From Hydrotalea sandarakina (GTDB lineage: Bacteria; Bacteroidota; Bacteroidia; Chitinophagales; Chitinophagaceae), in NCBI RefSeq assembly GCF_003254115.1, contig NZ_QKZV01000009.1:54681-118680 (forward strand): a DNA stretch of 64,000 nucleotides, written 5' to 3'. Every line of letters starts with the position of its first letter. The first letter of the stretch is position 1. The notes beneath the pieces were generated by a model, which was not told where the DNA came from, made no database searches, and saw nothing but the letters and a program-made list of their open reading frames with translations. Of the stretch, positions 63,702-64,000 are shown one piece after another. A program made the position numbers and the translations under genes.

Positions 63702-64000
63702 ATGTTAGAAAAAGCAATTAAAAAAGAGGCTATTATAGCCGAGTATTTAACAGGCGATTACAGTTATCGCCAATTAGGAGTAAAACATGGCATTGATTTT
63801 CGTAAAATTCATAGTTGGGTGAGTAAGTATAAAGGAAAAATAAAGCCTGTTAAGCAAGCTTCTAAGAGGAAAGAGGAAGCAGCGGCATTACCAGCCGAGG
63901 TAAAACAACTGCAAGCCGAACTGCGTAAAGCTAAGCTACATAATGAAGTGCTGGAAGAAATGCTAAAGCTATCAGAGCAACTCACCGGAATAGAGCTTAG
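63702..64000 (+). CDS. IS3-family transposase OrfA, 3'-truncated by window edge
   Basis: Ninety-nine codons are open to the last base. Residues about 10-47 form the transposase HTH (IIAEYLTGDYSYRQLGVKHGIDFRKIHSWVSKYKGK), then a basic hinge, then a leucine-zipper-like coiled coil (LPAEVKQLQAELRKAKLHNEVLEEML) as in IS3-type OrfA. The usual orfB with the DDE domain, read by frameshift, is expected downstream outside the window. Confidence 0.8.
   Translation, partial: MLEKAIKKEAIIAEYLTGDYSYRQLGVKHGIDFRKIHSWVSKYKGKIKPVKQASKRKEEAAALPAEVKQLQAELRKAKLHNEVLEEMLKLSEQLTGIEL

Larger units (their letters stand above)
63653..64000 (+). mobile_element. IS3-type insertion sequence, left end, truncated by window edge
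   Basis: Starts about 63653 with TGTCCTAAAATAGGTTGAC, a TG-beginning end of the kind expected for an IS3-family terminal repeat, and then orfA 49 bp inside. The right end and orfB lie beyond the window, so the terminal repeat and target duplication cannot be confirmed. Confidence 0.65.

Noticed and set aside
1..64000. CRISPR arrays, rRNA and tRNA genes
   Set aside because: No regularly spaced repeats and no rRNA or cloverleaf-like sequences were recognised by eye; a tRNAscan-SE or Infernal run would settle the tRNA question.

Overview
The window is chromosomal DNA from a member of the Bacteroidota, probably a Chitinophagaceae-like lineage (the phylum is well supported, the family is inference). 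The support is: AT-rich DNA; promoters of the TTTG / TAnnTTTG type used by the Bacteroidota primary sigma factor; proteins such as the long N-terminally extended IF-2, a GH3-family protein, a 615-residue PurF-type enzyme, the WGLGHATR glycosyltransferase and small Cys-rich DUF proteins; and few Shine-Dalgarno sequences. No rRNA, tRNA or CRISPR array was seen.

Layout. 1-3.9 kb: 3' part of infB and a SurA-like periplasmic chaperone. 4.2-7.8 kb: prpBCD methylcitrate cycle operon. 7.9-14.2 kb: complete minus-strand SUF operon (sufB-C-D-S-E, a DUF59 gene and an Rrf2 regulator with three cysteines), with a clear promoter and an inverted repeat over its -33 box. 14.2-17.6 kb: a MarR repressor gene, two pirins, a YceI protein and a flavin reductase; a 14-bp motif occurs both in the marR promoter and before the first pirin. 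17.7-25.4 kb: purine, transporter, glycosyltransferase, aminotransferase, msrB and adk genes, plus a 43-residue lipoprotein. 25.5-28.4 kb: paaZ and an enoyl-CoA hydratase. 28.4-35.6 kb: an operon joining a beta-carbonic anhydrase to a TolC/HlyD/ABC exporter whose ATPase is degenerate, next to a SulP transporter. 35.7-44.3 kb: fabG, GH3, lptB, DoxX, lysS, a pseudouridine synthase, lpxD, an epimerase, and a probable 69-nt small RNA.

44.4-56.5 kb is the most distinctive region: a sulfide/persulfide island. Two sulfide:quinone oxidoreductase-type flavoproteins, a CstB-like persulfide dioxygenase-rhodanese, two single-domain rhodaneses, a TauE/SafE exporter, DsrE, DsrE2 and DsrC/TusE-like proteins, a heavy-metal-associated protein, small membrane proteins and an OprD-like porin lie beside cytochrome bd (cydAB). 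Five palindromes of the form TGA-N6-TCA (one with a single mismatch) sit upstream of cydA, both SQR genes, tauE and the persulfide dioxygenase gene. At cydA the box is near -41 of a perfect -7 element. A Crp/Fnr gene with an FNR-like E-x-x-S-R recognition helix lies 4 kb away, beside a perfect TTGAT-N4-ATCAA site. The inferred picture is an oxygen- or sulfide-responsive regulon that moves sulfide electrons through quinone to a sulfide-tolerant oxidase and disposes of persulfide sulfur as sulfite or thiosulfate.

56.6-62.7 kb: a Cys/Met-metabolism PLP enzyme, an SGNH hydrolase, an exported YceI protein, the Crp/Fnr regulator and an M1 aminopeptidase. 62.7-64 kb: about 1 kb without genes, including a block dense in GAC trinucleotides, then the left end of an IS3-type insertion sequence whose orfA runs off the window.
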